Shown here piece after piece: positions 1 through 7,624 of a stretch of DNA of 18,745 bases (its first letter is position 1; each line of letters begins with the position of its first letter). Below the pieces are notes generated by a model. It saw nothing but the letters and a program-made list of their open reading frames with translations, was not told where the DNA came from and did no database searches. Origin of the DNA: an uncultured Oscillospiraceae bacterium (GTDB lineage: Bacteria; Bacillota; Clostridia; Oscillospirales; Oscillospiraceae); contig CAKTOX010000031.1 of assembly GCA_934590355.1 (NCBI GenBank), positions 1-18,745 of the forward strand. The letters are read 5' to 3'. A program made the translations under genes and the position numbers.

Positions 1-73
1 CGAGCCACTGCATACCGCTCTGCACGATGGGATACTCTATTCCCAGTAACCGGGTTAGCTTGGTGTTTATCAT
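1..73 (-). CDS. FabK/nitronate monooxygenase-like flavoprotein, 5' end only (partial)
   Basis: Only the first 24 codons lie in the window; the gene runs off the left edge. The visible N-terminus contains LGIEYPIVQSGMQWL, which matches the first strand and flavin-proximal loop of the NMO/FabK (2-nitropropane dioxygenase-like) TIM-barrel family and closely parallels LGIKYPIFQGGMAWI in the complete paralogue at 12630-13610. The ATG at 73-71 is preceded by a strong AAAGGAG ribosome binding site seven bases upstream. It starts 20 bases after the acyl-CoA ligase stop, so it is almost certainly in the same minus-strand operon. Family members bind FMN and oxidise nitronates or reduce enoyl thioesters; which applies here cannot be told from the fragment. 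Confidence 0.8.
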   Translation of the reverse strand, partial: MINTKLTRLLGIEYPIVQSGMQWL

Positions 74-93
74 ATGTGTCTCCTTTTCTGCGC

Positions 94-1653
94 TCACTTA
101 TTCATGGAGCGCGCTTTGAGTTCACGTATAACGACTTTGCCGCTCGGGGTTTTCGGGAGCTCGGGAAGAAGCTCGACCTCCTTCGGGACCTTAAATCCTG
201 CGATCTTCTGCTTGCAGAATGTGCGGATATCCTCAGGAGTGATGTCCGCTTCGGGATACAGCACAACGCTCGCCTTGACTCTTTCGCCCCATGTATCGTC
301 GGGAAGACCATAAACGGCGGCCTCCTTGACTCCGGGCATTGCCATGATGACGTTGGTTATCTCTGCCGGGTGAATGTTCTCGCCGCCGGAGATGATCATG
401 TCGTCGCTGCGTCCGGAAATATGAAGGTAGCCGTACTCGTCAATGAAGCCCATATCGTGGGTGTGATACCACCCGCCGCGGAACACTTTTTCGGTGAGCT
501 CGGGCTGGCCGAGATAGCATTTCATTCTGCCGGGGCCTTTAACAAGTATTTCGCCGATAACACCGACGGGACATTCATTGTCGTTTTCGTCTGCGATCAT
601 CATCTGCGCGCCGGGGATAGGACGGCCGACGCTGGTGAGATGCGCACCGCCGTCACTTATGTGATCCTCGGCAACGAGGACGGTGACGATGCTGCCCATT
701 TCGGTCATGCCGTAGGACTGATAGAAGTTGCAGTGAAGCTTTTCCATCGCGCGGCGAAGCGTGACCGGGGGAATGGGGCAGGTGGAATATCGCACGACGC
801 GCAGAGCGCTGAGGTCATAGCCGTGCTTTTCCGCCTCGTCGAGCACCCACTTGAGAACGGTCGGTACGACGCTTATGGCGGTGATGTGCTCGTTTACGAG
901 ACTCTGCATATAGGTGGAGGGGTCAAATCTGTCCATGAGGACGATCGTTCCTCCGGTGCAAAGGGAGAGATATGCACCGATGCAGGCGGTATGGAAAAGC
1001 TGGGCTATGAACTGATAACGCTGTCCGTCGGTGTATTCGTAGATGTCCTTGACGCTGGTAATTTCACCGAGCATACCGCCGTGAGTGTAAATCACGCACT
1101 TTGGCCTGCCTGTTGTGCCGCTCGTATGCATACGGACGGCTTCGTCGTCGTCGCAGAGCTCGGTCTCAATGTGATCTGCCGAAAAACCGGTGACCAAATC
1201 GTAAAGAACGGATACTTTGTCGGTTTCGTTAAGGTTAATGAAAATCTTGTCGGCGTGAGCCGCGTCTGAGTAGTGCTTGGCAAGAGCCTTGCCCCATTCG
1301 GGATTTTCCGGGCGGTAAAAGACCATGTTCACGTCATTGAGGTCAATGATGTACTCCATTTCTTCGGGAGCAAGACGCCAGTTGATCCTGACGGGAATAA
1401 TGCCGAGTTTGAGGGCTGCAAGTTCGATGATAAGGCATTCGGGGCAATTTCTTGTGATCACGGAGAGCCTGCTGCCTTTTGAAAGGCCGAGCGATTGCAG
1501 GTAACGCGCTGTTTGGTTGATGAGAGCGCCCATCTCGCTGTAAGTGATGCGCCAATCCTTGTACACGATGGCTTCGCGGTCGGGGCAGCGGGTCACGGTG
1601 CCGTCTATGATCTGTCCGAAGCCGGTAGGTTTGTTGAAAATTTTGTTATTCAT
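94..1653 (-). CDS. CaiC-like class I acyl-CoA synthetase (AMP-forming)
   Basis: A 519-residue adenylate-forming acid:CoA ligase that would activate a carboxylic acid to its CoA thioester with ATP. All core motifs are visible: the phosphate-binding loop HTSGTTGRPK (about 176-185), YQSYGMTE (311-318), the hinge/ATP region YHTHDMGFIDEYGYLHISGR (396-415) followed by SDDMIISGGENIHPAEI, and the C-terminal catalytic lysine in PKTPSGK (Lys506). Length equals that of enterobacterial CaiC (crotonobetaine/carnitine-CoA ligase), which with CaiA- and CaiB-like neighbours supports a priming role for the CoA-transferases. Start chosen at 1653 because GAGG lies six bases upstream of that ATG; the in-frame ATG at 1665 has no such site. 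It follows the CoA-transferase at 1724-2965 by 70 bases. Substrate unknown; a fatty-acid or aromatic acid ligase is possible by sequence alone. Confidence 0.9.
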   Translation of the reverse strand: MNNKIFNKPTGFGQIIDGTVTRCPDREAIVYKDWRITYSEMGALINQTARYLQSLGLSKGSRLSVITRNCPECLIIELAALKLGIIPVRINWRLAPEEMEYIIDLNDVNMVFYRPENPEWGKALAKHYSDAAHADKIFINLNETDKVSVLYDLVTGFSADHIETELCDDDEAVRMHTSGTTGRPKCVIYTHGGMLGEITSVKDIYEYTDGQRYQFIAQLFHTACIGAYLSLCTGGTIVLMDRFDPSTYMQSLVNEHITAISVVPTVLKWVLDEAEKHGYDLSALRVVRYSTCPIPPVTLRRAMEKLHCNFYQSYGMTEMGSIVTVLVAEDHISDGGAHLTSVGRPIPGAQMMIADENDNECPVGVIGEILVKGPGRMKCYLGQPELTEKVFRGGWYHTHDMGFIDEYGYLHISGRSDDMIISGGENIHPAEITNVIMAMPGVKEAAVYGLPDDTWGERVKASVVLYPEADITPEDIRTFCKQKIAGFKVPKEVELLPELPKTPSGKVVIRELKARSMNK

Positions 1654-1723
1654 AACTTGCCTCATTTATATTATTTGTGACCGCCCTATCGCGGCTTTCG
1701 CCGTCGATCGTGCCGCAGATGTC

Positions 1724-2965
1724 TCAGTCGTGCTGCTTCACGGCGCCGTCTGCAAGCATCTTCTCGATCTGCGCAGCGTCATAGCCGTATTCCTTCATCA
1801 GCTCAACGGTGTTTTCGCCGAGCATGGGGCCCTGCTTGATCTCGACGATTCCGGTGCGCTCGGAACGGATGTTCGGACGAACCATCTTTATGCTCTTGCC
1901 GTTGGGATACTGCATGGTGTATACATAGTCGTTGACTTCGGCGGTCTCGTCTGCGAGCACCTCCTCGTAGCTGTACAGCTTCTCAAAGCACAGGTCATAC
2001 TTTCTGAACTCATCGCACCACTCGTCCGCGGTTTTCTGCGCGAAGATCTTCTCAAATCGGGCAATGACGGGCGCGTTGAAGTCGGCCTTGTTGTAGTTGG
2101 GGCGTACGAGGTATGCGGGATTTTCTTCCATATCCTCGACTCCGATGCACTTAAAGAACTTGTGCACGTCCTTTGCGAAGTTTGCGACCTGAGGCATGAA
2201 CCAGCGGCCGTCCTTGCATTTGTAGGGAGCGCCGAAGGGGCTGGAGATATTGCGGGTCTTCGGGTATTTATAGCCGAACTGGGTGCCGTCGATCTGAATG
2301 TTTGCCATCCACATTGCGGTGCCGTAAAGAGGAATGACGATGCGGTCGCCTTCGCCGGTTTCGCGAGCGTGCAGAAGCGCTGCCATGCAGCCTGCCATCA
2401 TGCTCATCGCGCAGGCGGTATCGCCCATGCCCATGGGCATATAAACGGGGTAGGATTCAACATCGGAATCGTCGAAATCGACCTTCTGCCCATACAGGAA
2501 GCCGCTGCGTGCCCAGAATGCAGTGTTGTCGTAGCCGGGCTTGTCCTTATCCGGACCCTTTTCACCGTATCCTATCTGCTGGCCCATTATGAGCTTCGGG
2601 AATTTCACCTTAAGCGTGTCATAGTCAAGACCGATGTGACTCAGCCCCTTGGTGCGGACATTGGTAATAAAGATGTCGGCATTTTCGAGGAGGCTGTACA
2701 TGACCTTGTGACCGCCTTCGGACTTGAGGTCGATAGATATAGATCTCTTGTTCGCATTGAGAACGTCGAAAATGGGGTTAAAATCGTCGTCGATGGGTGC
2801 GCCGATAGCGCGGGGCCATGCACGGTAGGTATCGCCGCCCGCGGTATTCTCGACCTTTATGATGCTTGCGCCGAGATCTGCCATCATGCGGGTGCAGGTT
2901 GCCGCTGCGACCTGATTGCCAAGCTCCACTACGGTAACTCCGTTAAGAGGTCCAACAATTGCCAT
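1724..2965 (-). CDS. Family III (CaiB/BaiF) CoA-transferase, copy 2 of tandem pair
   Basis: A 413-residue family III CoA-transferase that moves CoA between carboxylates through an enzyme-aspartyl anhydride. Visible signatures are LNGVTVVELGNQVAAA at the N-terminus, MMADLGASIIKVEN (27-40), NANKRSISIDLKSEGG (70-85), IGYGEKGP (131-138) and GMGDTACAM, in which Asp182 aligns with the family nucleophile. The start at 2965 follows AAGGAGG at eight bases spacing; the 40-residue upstream extension of the open frame is AT-rich intergenic DNA and contains the ribosome binding site, so it is rejected. It sits 88 bases after the other CoA-transferase (3054-4274) and is clearly paralogous to it. Tandem family III genes can encode heteromeric enzymes (BbsEF, SmtAB), but both copies keep the Asp, so two separate homodimers are equally possible. 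Confidence 0.9.
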   Translation of the reverse strand: MAIVGPLNGVTVVELGNQVAAATCTRMMADLGASIIKVENTAGGDTYRAWPRAIGAPIDDDFNPIFDVLNANKRSISIDLKSEGGHKVMYSLLENADIFITNVRTKGLSHIGLDYDTLKVKFPKLIMGQQIGYGEKGPDKDKPGYDNTAFWARSGFLYGQKVDFDDSDVESYPVYMPMGMGDTACAMSMMAGCMAALLHARETGEGDRIVIPLYGTAMWMANIQIDGTQFGYKYPKTRNISSPFGAPYKCKDGRWFMPQVANFAKDVHKFFKCIGVEDMEENPAYLVRPNYNKADFNAPVIARFEKIFAQKTADEWCDEFRKYDLCFEKLYSYEEVLADETAEVNDYVYTMQYPNGKSIKMVRPNIRSERTGIVEIKQGPMLGENTVELMKEYGYDAAQIEKMLADGAVKQHD

Positions 2966-2992
2966 AATAAAATCCTCCTTGGTTTTTAAATT

Positions 2993-3008
2993 AAATATAA
3001 TTATAACA
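2993..3008 (-). promoter_or_regulatory. Candidate internal sigma-A promoter (extended -10)
   Basis: On the minus strand the sequence TGTTATAAT (3008-3000) is a full extended -10 element, in the very AT-rich gap between the two CoA-transferase genes. No good -35 hexamer lies 17-18 bases upstream. A transcript would begin near 2993, about 28 bases ahead of the start codon at 2965, and could give the downstream CoA-transferase, ligase and flavoprotein extra expression independent of the upstream genes. Confidence 0.35.
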
Positions 3009-3053
3009 TTGCAAGTTAAATTAAAAATAAATGGTGTTTTAATTTTGCCGGCT

Positions 3054-4274
3054 TTAACAGCGCTGCACTGCCGCGCCGTCAGCAAGCATTTTTGCTATTT
3101 CGTCCTTGCCGTAGCCTAACTCGGCGAGAACTTCTTCGGTGTGCTCACCAAGCTTGGGGGCTCGGTTGTATTCGGGCAGTCCGAGGTTGACGCTGGTCAT
3201 CGAGGGACGCACCAGGGTGCTCTCGGTGCCGTTATCGTGCTTCATTCTGAAAAGGAAGTCGTTCTCCCATGCGGTGGGATCCTCAAGGGCGCCTCTGAAG
3301 GTGCCGACGACCTCGTAGCACAGATCGTTAAGCTCAAACTGCTCCTTCCAGTAGGAAGCGGGCTGCTTTATGAATTCGGCGGCGAACAGCTTGTACAGAT
3401 GCTCGGCGACCTCGGGCTTATTCATATTGGGACGGTTGTTATAGACGGGATCGTCCAGAAGCTCTGTGTGATTCATGAGGCGAAGGAAGTTTGGATAATC
3501 CTTCGGGAAGTTAACGACATTGCAGTTGAACCACGTTCCGTCGGAGCACTCATATGCCGCGCCGACGGGGGACTGGGTGAAGCGATTTTTCGGGTAAACG
3601 TGGCCGAACTGGGTGCTCTCGATCATCTGAGAGCCCATCCAAAGGCCGGTGCCCATGAGACTGAGAGCGACGCGGTCGCCCTTGCCGGTCTTTTCGCGAG
3701 CCAGAAGTGCGGCGTTGATTGCCGCCATGAGACCCATTGCGACGGGAATGTCGCCGGTGCCCATCAGAGGCAGCGTGGGTGCATAGTGGCCTTCGTTTAT
3801 AAGGGAAATGTCGTGAGTGAAGCCGCAGCGGGTCCACAGCGACATCGTGTCATAGCCGGGGCGATTGACCTCGTCGCCCTTTTCGCCGTATGCGGAAAGG
3901 TTCGCTATGACAAGGCGAGGGTATTTTTCCATGAGAGTTTCATAGTCAAGGCCCATGGGAACGAGAGACTGGTTTCTTGTGTTTGTGAGGAAAACATCGG
4001 CGGTTTGAAGCATTCTGTGCATGACCGCCATGCCCTCATCGGTTTTGAGATTTACGACTATGCCGCGCTTATTGGCGTTGAGCGAATCGAACAGCGGGTT
4101 GCAGTCATCGTCAATGGGGCACTTGTATGCGCGGCCGAATTTGCGATAACCATCGCCGGAGGGAGCCTCAACCTTAATAACGTCGGCGCCCCAGTCTGCC
4201 ATCATTCTTCCGCAGGAAGACGCGGCAACATAAGTGGAAAGATCAACGACTTTTATGCCTTCGAGTGGTTTCAT
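3054..4274 (-). CDS. Family III (CaiB/BaiF) CoA-transferase, copy 1 of tandem pair
   Basis: A 406-residue CaiB/BaiF-type CoA-transferase. Diagnostic segments are MKPLEGIKVVDLSTYVAASS at the N-terminus, MMADWGADVIKVEAPSGDG (24-42), NANKRGIVVNLKTDEG (66-81), LSAYGEKG (126-133) and GTGDIPVAMG, with Asp175 at the position of the catalytic aspartate. The C-terminal LGEHTEEVLAELGY is the usual end of the family. The ATG at 4274 is preceded by AAAGGA about eight bases upstream. It lies about 140 bases downstream of the permease, with a hairpin in the gap, and 88 bases ahead of a second family III gene. Likely partners are the ligase and CaiA-like reductase of this arm, with CoA recycled from product to incoming substrate; this role is inferred from context. 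Substrates such as carnitine, a 2-hydroxyacid or another small acid cannot be distinguished. Confidence 0.9.
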   Translation of the reverse strand: MKPLEGIKVVDLSTYVAASSCGRMMADWGADVIKVEAPSGDGYRKFGRAYKCPIDDDCNPLFDSLNANKRGIVVNLKTDEGMAVMHRMLQTADVFLTNTRNQSLVPMGLDYETLMEKYPRLVIANLSAYGEKGDEVNRPGYDTMSLWTRCGFTHDISLINEGHYAPTLPLMGTGDIPVAMGLMAAINAALLAREKTGKGDRVALSLMGTGLWMGSQMIESTQFGHVYPKNRFTQSPVGAAYECSDGTWFNCNVVNFPKDYPNFLRLMNHTELLDDPVYNNRPNMNKPEVAEHLYKLFAAEFIKQPASYWKEQFELNDLCYEVVGTFRGALEDPTAWENDFLFRMKHDNGTESTLVRPSMTSVNLGLPEYNRAPKLGEHTEEVLAELGYGKDEIAKMLADGAAVQRC

Positions 4275-4330
4275 ATACTGTTTCCTTTCAAGTTGGAATT
4301 TGACGCCGAGTTTAAATACGGCCTTTGGAA

Positions 4331-4367
4331 CGGCCTGCTCACAGATATCATGTCCGCAAGCAGGCCG
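4331..4367 (-). other. Intercistronic hairpin between permease and CoA-transferase genes
   Basis: Perfect 9-bp inverted repeat CGGCCTGCT / AGCAGGCCG (4331-4339 and 4359-4367) with a 19-base loop, about 45 bases beyond the permease stop. No U-run follows on the minus strand, so it is not a standard intrinsic terminator. A further GGCCG just downstream (near 4321) could compete for pairing. It may attenuate readthrough or mark an mRNA processing point. Confidence 0.45.
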
Positions 4368-4411
4368 ATGCTTTTAATGCGGATGGGGGATCTCTTTAAA
4401 CGGGTTTCAAA

Positions 4412-5749
4412 TCAGAACACGCCGAGTGCCGCAAGAGCCACGGTGACTATTGCGGCGCAGGCGCCGGGGATCCAAGTCGCGAGCATATAAACGGTCAGGC
4501 AGCGCTTGTATTCGATCTTGGTGACCGCGCAGGCGTTTGCGATGCCGGCGTTATGCGGACCCATGCAGGAGAAGCCGTTGATGGTCATCAGGCGGTGCGC
4601 GATGCCGTTTTCGATGCCGGCAGAGGTCATGCTTTCAAGAATGGTGGAGCCGAATGCCGCAATGTTGGAGGAAGCGGAGGCCATGACGAACGCGGAGAGA
4701 ATGGTCAGACCGACGCCGCCGAGCAGACCGGGCAGGGAATTGAAAGCGTCCATGATGTGAGCGAATGCGGGAAGGATCTTGATAACGGAGCCCATTGCGA
4801 AGGTCGCGGAAACGGTAAAGACTGCGCCGAAGCAGCTGGTGATGCCGTTAGCAAGAGTGCTCTTGAGGGTCTTGGAGATGTTCTTCCAGAACAGGACGAT
4901 AGCGAGTATGCAGCTGTAAAGAAGTGCGGGAATAACGGGGATCTTGAACGCTGCGGAGAGAACGATGACGAGAATGAGGGGGAGAATGGAGAGCCAGAAG
5001 TTCGGGAGCTTCTCTTCGGGAAGCTGTGCCGAGGATGCGGCTGCCTTGATCGCGGAACCGTCGGTCAAGAAGCCCTCTCCCTTTGCAACGGACTTGTTGA
5101 GCATGACCTTGAGGAGAATGATGGTGGCGATGATCCAAACAACGATGCCAATGAGGGAGGGCGCCACGCCGGCCATGGTGGAGGTGCCGCAGACGTCGGC
5201 AGCATAGATGTTGCCTGCCTGAAGAGAACCGACAAGCATGGTCGCACCGACTGCCTGAGGACCGCCGAAGCAGTACAGACGCCAGGGAGTGTTGGTGTTC
5301 TCAAAAAGCTCCTTTGCTATGGGCATAATGGTGAAAACGAGCACGAAGCCGGAGATGCCGACATAGCTGAGAATGAAGTAAAGCACGGGGACGAGTGCTG
5401 CGCAGGCGAACTTCTTGTTTGCCTCGCTTGCATTGTTCACGAGCTTTGCCGCGCTCAGAGCGATGCGGCGGGCTGCGCCGCCGTCAGCCATGATCCTGCC
5501 GAGCAGGGAGCTGAGAACGAACAGGAGCATATAATTCTTGATGAAGCCTGCCATGAATGCCATGAAGCCGGTGCCTGCCGCGCCTTCCGAGGCGACATAG
5601 GTGCCCATTACGACCTCGTAGACGGGCAGAGAGTTAAACAGCGCCATGACGATAGATGCGAGAACTGCGCCGAGGACCATGTTGTAGCCCTTGATCGCCA
5701 TAAAGACGAACAGAGCGACCGCAAGAATAATTCCGATAATTCCTAACAT
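4412..5749 (-). CDS. GntP-family organic-acid permease
   Basis: A 445-residue, very hydrophobic inner-membrane protein with roughly twelve membrane segments, matching the GntP (gluconate:H+ symporter) family in length and organisation. The N-terminus MLGIIGIILAVALFVFMAIK is the first membrane helix. Family-like features include GYNMVLGAVLASIVMAL, LSYVGISGFVLVFTIMPI, and a C-terminal segment MTINGFSCMGPHNAGIANAC resembling the conserved substrate-site region. Known members carry gluconate, glycerate, fructuronate or D-serine, so a small hydroxyacid or related anion is the likely cargo; that is inference. The ATG at 5749 is chosen for AAAGGAG six bases upstream; the longer open frame to 5788 has no site and adds a polar extension. 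It sits inside a CoA-thioester gene cluster where enterobacterial cai operons have the BCCT carrier CaiT, so the substrate is probably not a betaine. Confidence 0.85.
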   Translation of the reverse strand: MLGIIGIILAVALFVFMAIKGYNMVLGAVLASIVMALFNSLPVYEVVMGTYVASEGAAGTGFMAFMAGFIKNYMLLFVLSSLLGRIMADGGAARRIALSAAKLVNNASEANKKFACAALVPVLYFILSYVGISGFVLVFTIMPIAKELFENTNTPWRLYCFGGPQAVGATMLVGSLQAGNIYAADVCGTSTMAGVAPSLIGIVVWIIATIILLKVMLNKSVAKGEGFLTDGSAIKAAASSAQLPEEKLPNFWLSILPLILVIVLSAAFKIPVIPALLYSCILAIVLFWKNISKTLKSTLANGITSCFGAVFTVSATFAMGSVIKILPAFAHIMDAFNSLPGLLGGVGLTILSAFVMASASSNIAAFGSTILESMTSAGIENGIAHRLMTINGFSCMGPHNAGIANACAVTKIEYKRCLTVYMLATWIPGACAAIVTVALAALGVF

Positions 5750-5786
5750 GTTTTTCTCCTTTAATGAATAATGTGGGGTGAATGGC

Positions 5787-5812
5787 ATTGTTAAAGCAAA
5801 AACTTTAACAAT
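5787..5812. promoter_or_regulatory. Inverted repeat upstream of permease, candidate operator
   Basis: Perfect 10-bp inverted repeat ATTGTTAAAG / CTTTAACAAT with a six-base spacer, 38 bases upstream of the permease start codon. The symmetry, AT-rich composition and position in the 5' region suggest a dimeric repressor or activator site. No clear sigma-A -10 box accompanies it. It could also form an RNA hairpin if the upstream Etf transcript reads through. Confidence 0.45.
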
Positions 5813-5860
5813 CGGATGCGCTCGGACATTGAGGGGAGGGTGGGCAGTATGCTTTTGACG

Positions 5861-5896
5861 TCTGAAGCCGGCGATTGGGTGAGCACCGGCTTCAGA
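5861..5896 (-). terminator. Hairpin downstream of FixB-like etfA, possible terminator
   Basis: Perfect 11-bp GC-rich stem TCTGAAGCCGG / CCGGCTTCAGA (5861-5871, 5886-5896) with a 14-base loop, nine bases after the EtfA stop codon. It is well placed to end the acd-etfB-etfA transcript. The minus-strand sequence after the stem has no U-run, so termination may be partial or the hairpin may only protect the mRNA 3' end. Confidence 0.5.
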
Positions 5897-5904
5897 GCCG
5901 TTAC

Positions 5905-6810
5905 TTATGCTTTGAGTTTTTCTGCGAGCATGGGGAGCACCTGGGCGACGTCGCCCACGATGCCGTAGTCGCAGTTGTCGAATATGGGTGCGTGCTCGTC
6001 CTTGTTGATGGCGATGATGAGTCCGGCGTCGTTTACGCCGACGGTGTGCTGGACCTGACCGGAAATGCCTGCCGCAACATAAGCGGCGGGCTTTATCATC
6101 GCGCCGGACACGCCGATGTAACGCTCGGTGGGCAGCCAGCGCTCCTCCTCGGCGATGGGTCTTGTACAGCCGATTTCGGCTTCAAAGGCAGATGCAAAAT
6201 CTCTTGCGATGCTGAGACTCTCCTCGGCGGAAAAGCCGCGGCCGACGCCTACGACTCTCGCCGCTGCATTGAGATTTACCGTCTGCACCGTGCGCTCGGT
6301 CTTGCCGATGAAGGTGATGCCGCCGCATGCCTCTGCCGGGAGTTCAATGACCTCACCCGCCGCTTCGGGCTGAGCTTCCTTATCGGCCTGAGCTGCCATG
6401 CAGACAACCGCACTGCCTGTGACGGATTCGGTTTTGACGGCGCTGCCTCCATAGACCATTTTTTTGCCGCTGATTTTTCCGTCTGCGACGTTGAGCTCGC
6501 TTATGTCGGTGAGAACAACGGTCTCAAGCGCGACCGCGATATGAGCTGCCGCCAGACGGCCGTTTTTCGTGAGCTCAACGAGAACAAGCTCGGGCTTATG
6601 CTCCTTGACGAGCTTTACGATTTCGGGAATGAGCGTCACGAAAGAGCCGGTGCCGAGAGAGCCGAGCCGATATGCTTTCTCTGCGTTAAGCGCCTCGTCC
6701 TTCTCGCCGGTGTAAATGAGGGTGACGTGCTCGCTGTATTTTGCGGCCTCAAGGCACAGCGCAAAGGAGTTTGCCTTCTTTGTGGAGATAACAAAAACAT
6801 TATTAAGCAT
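5905..6810 (-). CDS. Electron transfer flavoprotein alpha subunit, FixB-like
   Basis: A 301-residue EtfA of the FixB type. With the adjacent EtfB it forms the FAD-binding heterodimer that passes electrons to or from an acyl-CoA dehydrogenase. The C-terminal FAD domain is intact: VGVGRGF (about 188-194), ERYIGVSGAMIKPAAYVAAG, GISGQVQHTVG, AINKDEHAPIFDNCDYGIVGD. These segments line up closely with E. coli FixB (for example ERYVGIS, GISGQIQHMVG, PIFQYADYGIVGD as remembered). The ATG at 6810 is used because AAGGAGG ends eight bases upstream; the in-frame GTG at 6819 abuts that site and is not usable. The ribosome binding site overlaps the EtfB stop codon, so translation is coupled. Its partner is most likely the CaiA-like enzyme encoded first in the operon. 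Confidence 0.92.
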   Translation of the reverse strand: MLNNVFVISTKKANSFALCLEAAKYSEHVTLIYTGEKDEALNAEKAYRLGSLGTGSFVTLIPEIVKLVKEHKPELVLVELTKNGRLAAAHIAVALETVVLTDISELNVADGKISGKKMVYGGSAVKTESVTGSAVVCMAAQADKEAQPEAAGEVIELPAEACGGITFIGKTERTVQTVNLNAAARVVGVGRGFSAEESLSIARDFASAFEAEIGCTRPIAEEERWLPTERYIGVSGAMIKPAAYVAAGISGQVQHTVGVNDAGLIIAINKDEHAPIFDNCDYGIVGDVAQVLPMLAEKLKA

Positions 6811-6823
6811 TGAGCACACCTCC

Positions 6824-7591
6824 TTACATGAGACCGCGCAGCACGGCGGCTACGGCGTTTATATGGTCTTCGTCGTCTGCACTGCGGACGATCTTCTTCC
6901 GGTCGGTCTGCACGGGAGCAAGGATGCTGTCGGTGCAGGACTTGTTCTCGATGGCGGCGCCGATGTCATCGCAGGTCCAGACCTGACAGGGCTTTTTGCC
7001 TGCTGCGAGAATGGCGCGCATTGCCGCGATCCTGGGAGGGCAGATGTCGCTGGTAACGCTTATAACGGCGGGGAGCTCGACCTCAAGATTTTCGGTGCAC
7101 TCCTCAACGAGCCGCCCGACCAGGAGCTTTTCGCCTGACATGCTCAGACTGTTCACGGAATTGACGGTGTTTCGACCGAGAATCGCCCCGACCATGTTAC
7201 CGGTCTGCTGAACATACATATCGCCGGAGCCTTCGCCGAATACAACAACGTCAACGTCGCCGAGCTTTTTGATCGCCTCTGCGAGGATCTTTGCTGTTGC
7301 AAAGGTGTCGGCAGAGCCTGCGTCACCGTCCTTAACGACGGTCAGCTCGTGAGGACCTCTTGCGAGGATAGCCTTGCGAAGCTTGGAGTTGTCGGTTATA
7401 TCGCCTCCGAAGGTCAGAGCGATAAGCGTGCTGCCTTCGTTGGCCTCGACGAGCCTGTTCGCTGCTTCCGTTGCGTTGAGGTCGTACTGGCTTATTGACC
7501 ATTCGCAGGCGGACAGGTCAAGAGTTCTGTCGGACTTGACCTTTATTCCGGATACGTCAGGTACGAGCTTATAGCAGATAACTACTTTCAT
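6824..7591 (-). CDS. Electron transfer flavoprotein beta subunit, FixA-like
   Basis: A 255-residue EtfB closely resembling FixA of the carnitine (cai/fix) system: MKVVICYKLVPDVSGIKV, ISQYDLNATEAAN (about 33-45), LARGPHELTVV, EGSGDMYVQQTG (119-130), ELPAVISVTSDICPPRIAAM and AAGKKPCQVW are all FixA-type blocks rather than those of generic fatty-acid-oxidation EtfB. It binds AMP or a second flavin and forms the dimer with the downstream EtfA. The ATG at 7591 follows a GGAAAGGA site nine bases upstream and 33 bases after the acyl-CoA dehydrogenase stop. It differs clearly in sequence from the other EtfB in the window (14991-15779), so the two pairs are not a recent duplication. Whether this pair bifurcates electrons cannot be decided from sequence reading alone. 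Confidence 0.92.
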   Translation of the reverse strand: MKVVICYKLVPDVSGIKVKSDRTLDLSACEWSISQYDLNATEAANRLVEANEGSTLIALTFGGDITDNSKLRKAILARGPHELTVVKDGDAGSADTFATAKILAEAIKKLGDVDVVVFGEGSGDMYVQQTGNMVGAILGRNTVNSVNSLSMSGEKLLVGRLVEECTENLEVELPAVISVTSDICPPRIAAMRAILAAGKKPCQVWTCDDIGAAIENKSCTDSILAPVQTDRKKIVRSADDEDHINAVAAVLRGLM

Positions 7592-7624
7592 TTCGGATTC
7601 CTTTCCAATGGGCTGCCGCCGATC

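Noticed and set aside
76..1269. Long plus-strand open frame opposite the acyl-CoA ligase
   Set aside because: It is antisense to a gene with full family motifs, lacks a ribosome binding site, and its translation shows no recognisable domain. It reflects codon bias in GC-rich DNA.
1692..1703. Four-base stem with GAAA loop between the first CoA-transferase and the ligase
   Set aside because: Stem too short to call a terminator or regulatory element, and no U-run follows.
1544..4490. Long plus-strand open frames (1544-2989 and 3141-4490) opposite the CoA-transferases
   Set aside because: They mirror two well-supported minus-strand genes and have no domain of their own or start signal.
5783..5798. 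Sigma-54-like TGGCATTGTTAAAGCA on the plus strand
   Set aside because: GG-N10-GC spacing is present, but the -12 element has AA for TT and no plus-strand gene lies downstream.
4553..6813. Plus-strand open frames opposite the permease and FixB-like gene
   Set aside because: The product opposite the permease is a highly charged, low-complexity antisense translation; the other is antisense to a complete EtfA.
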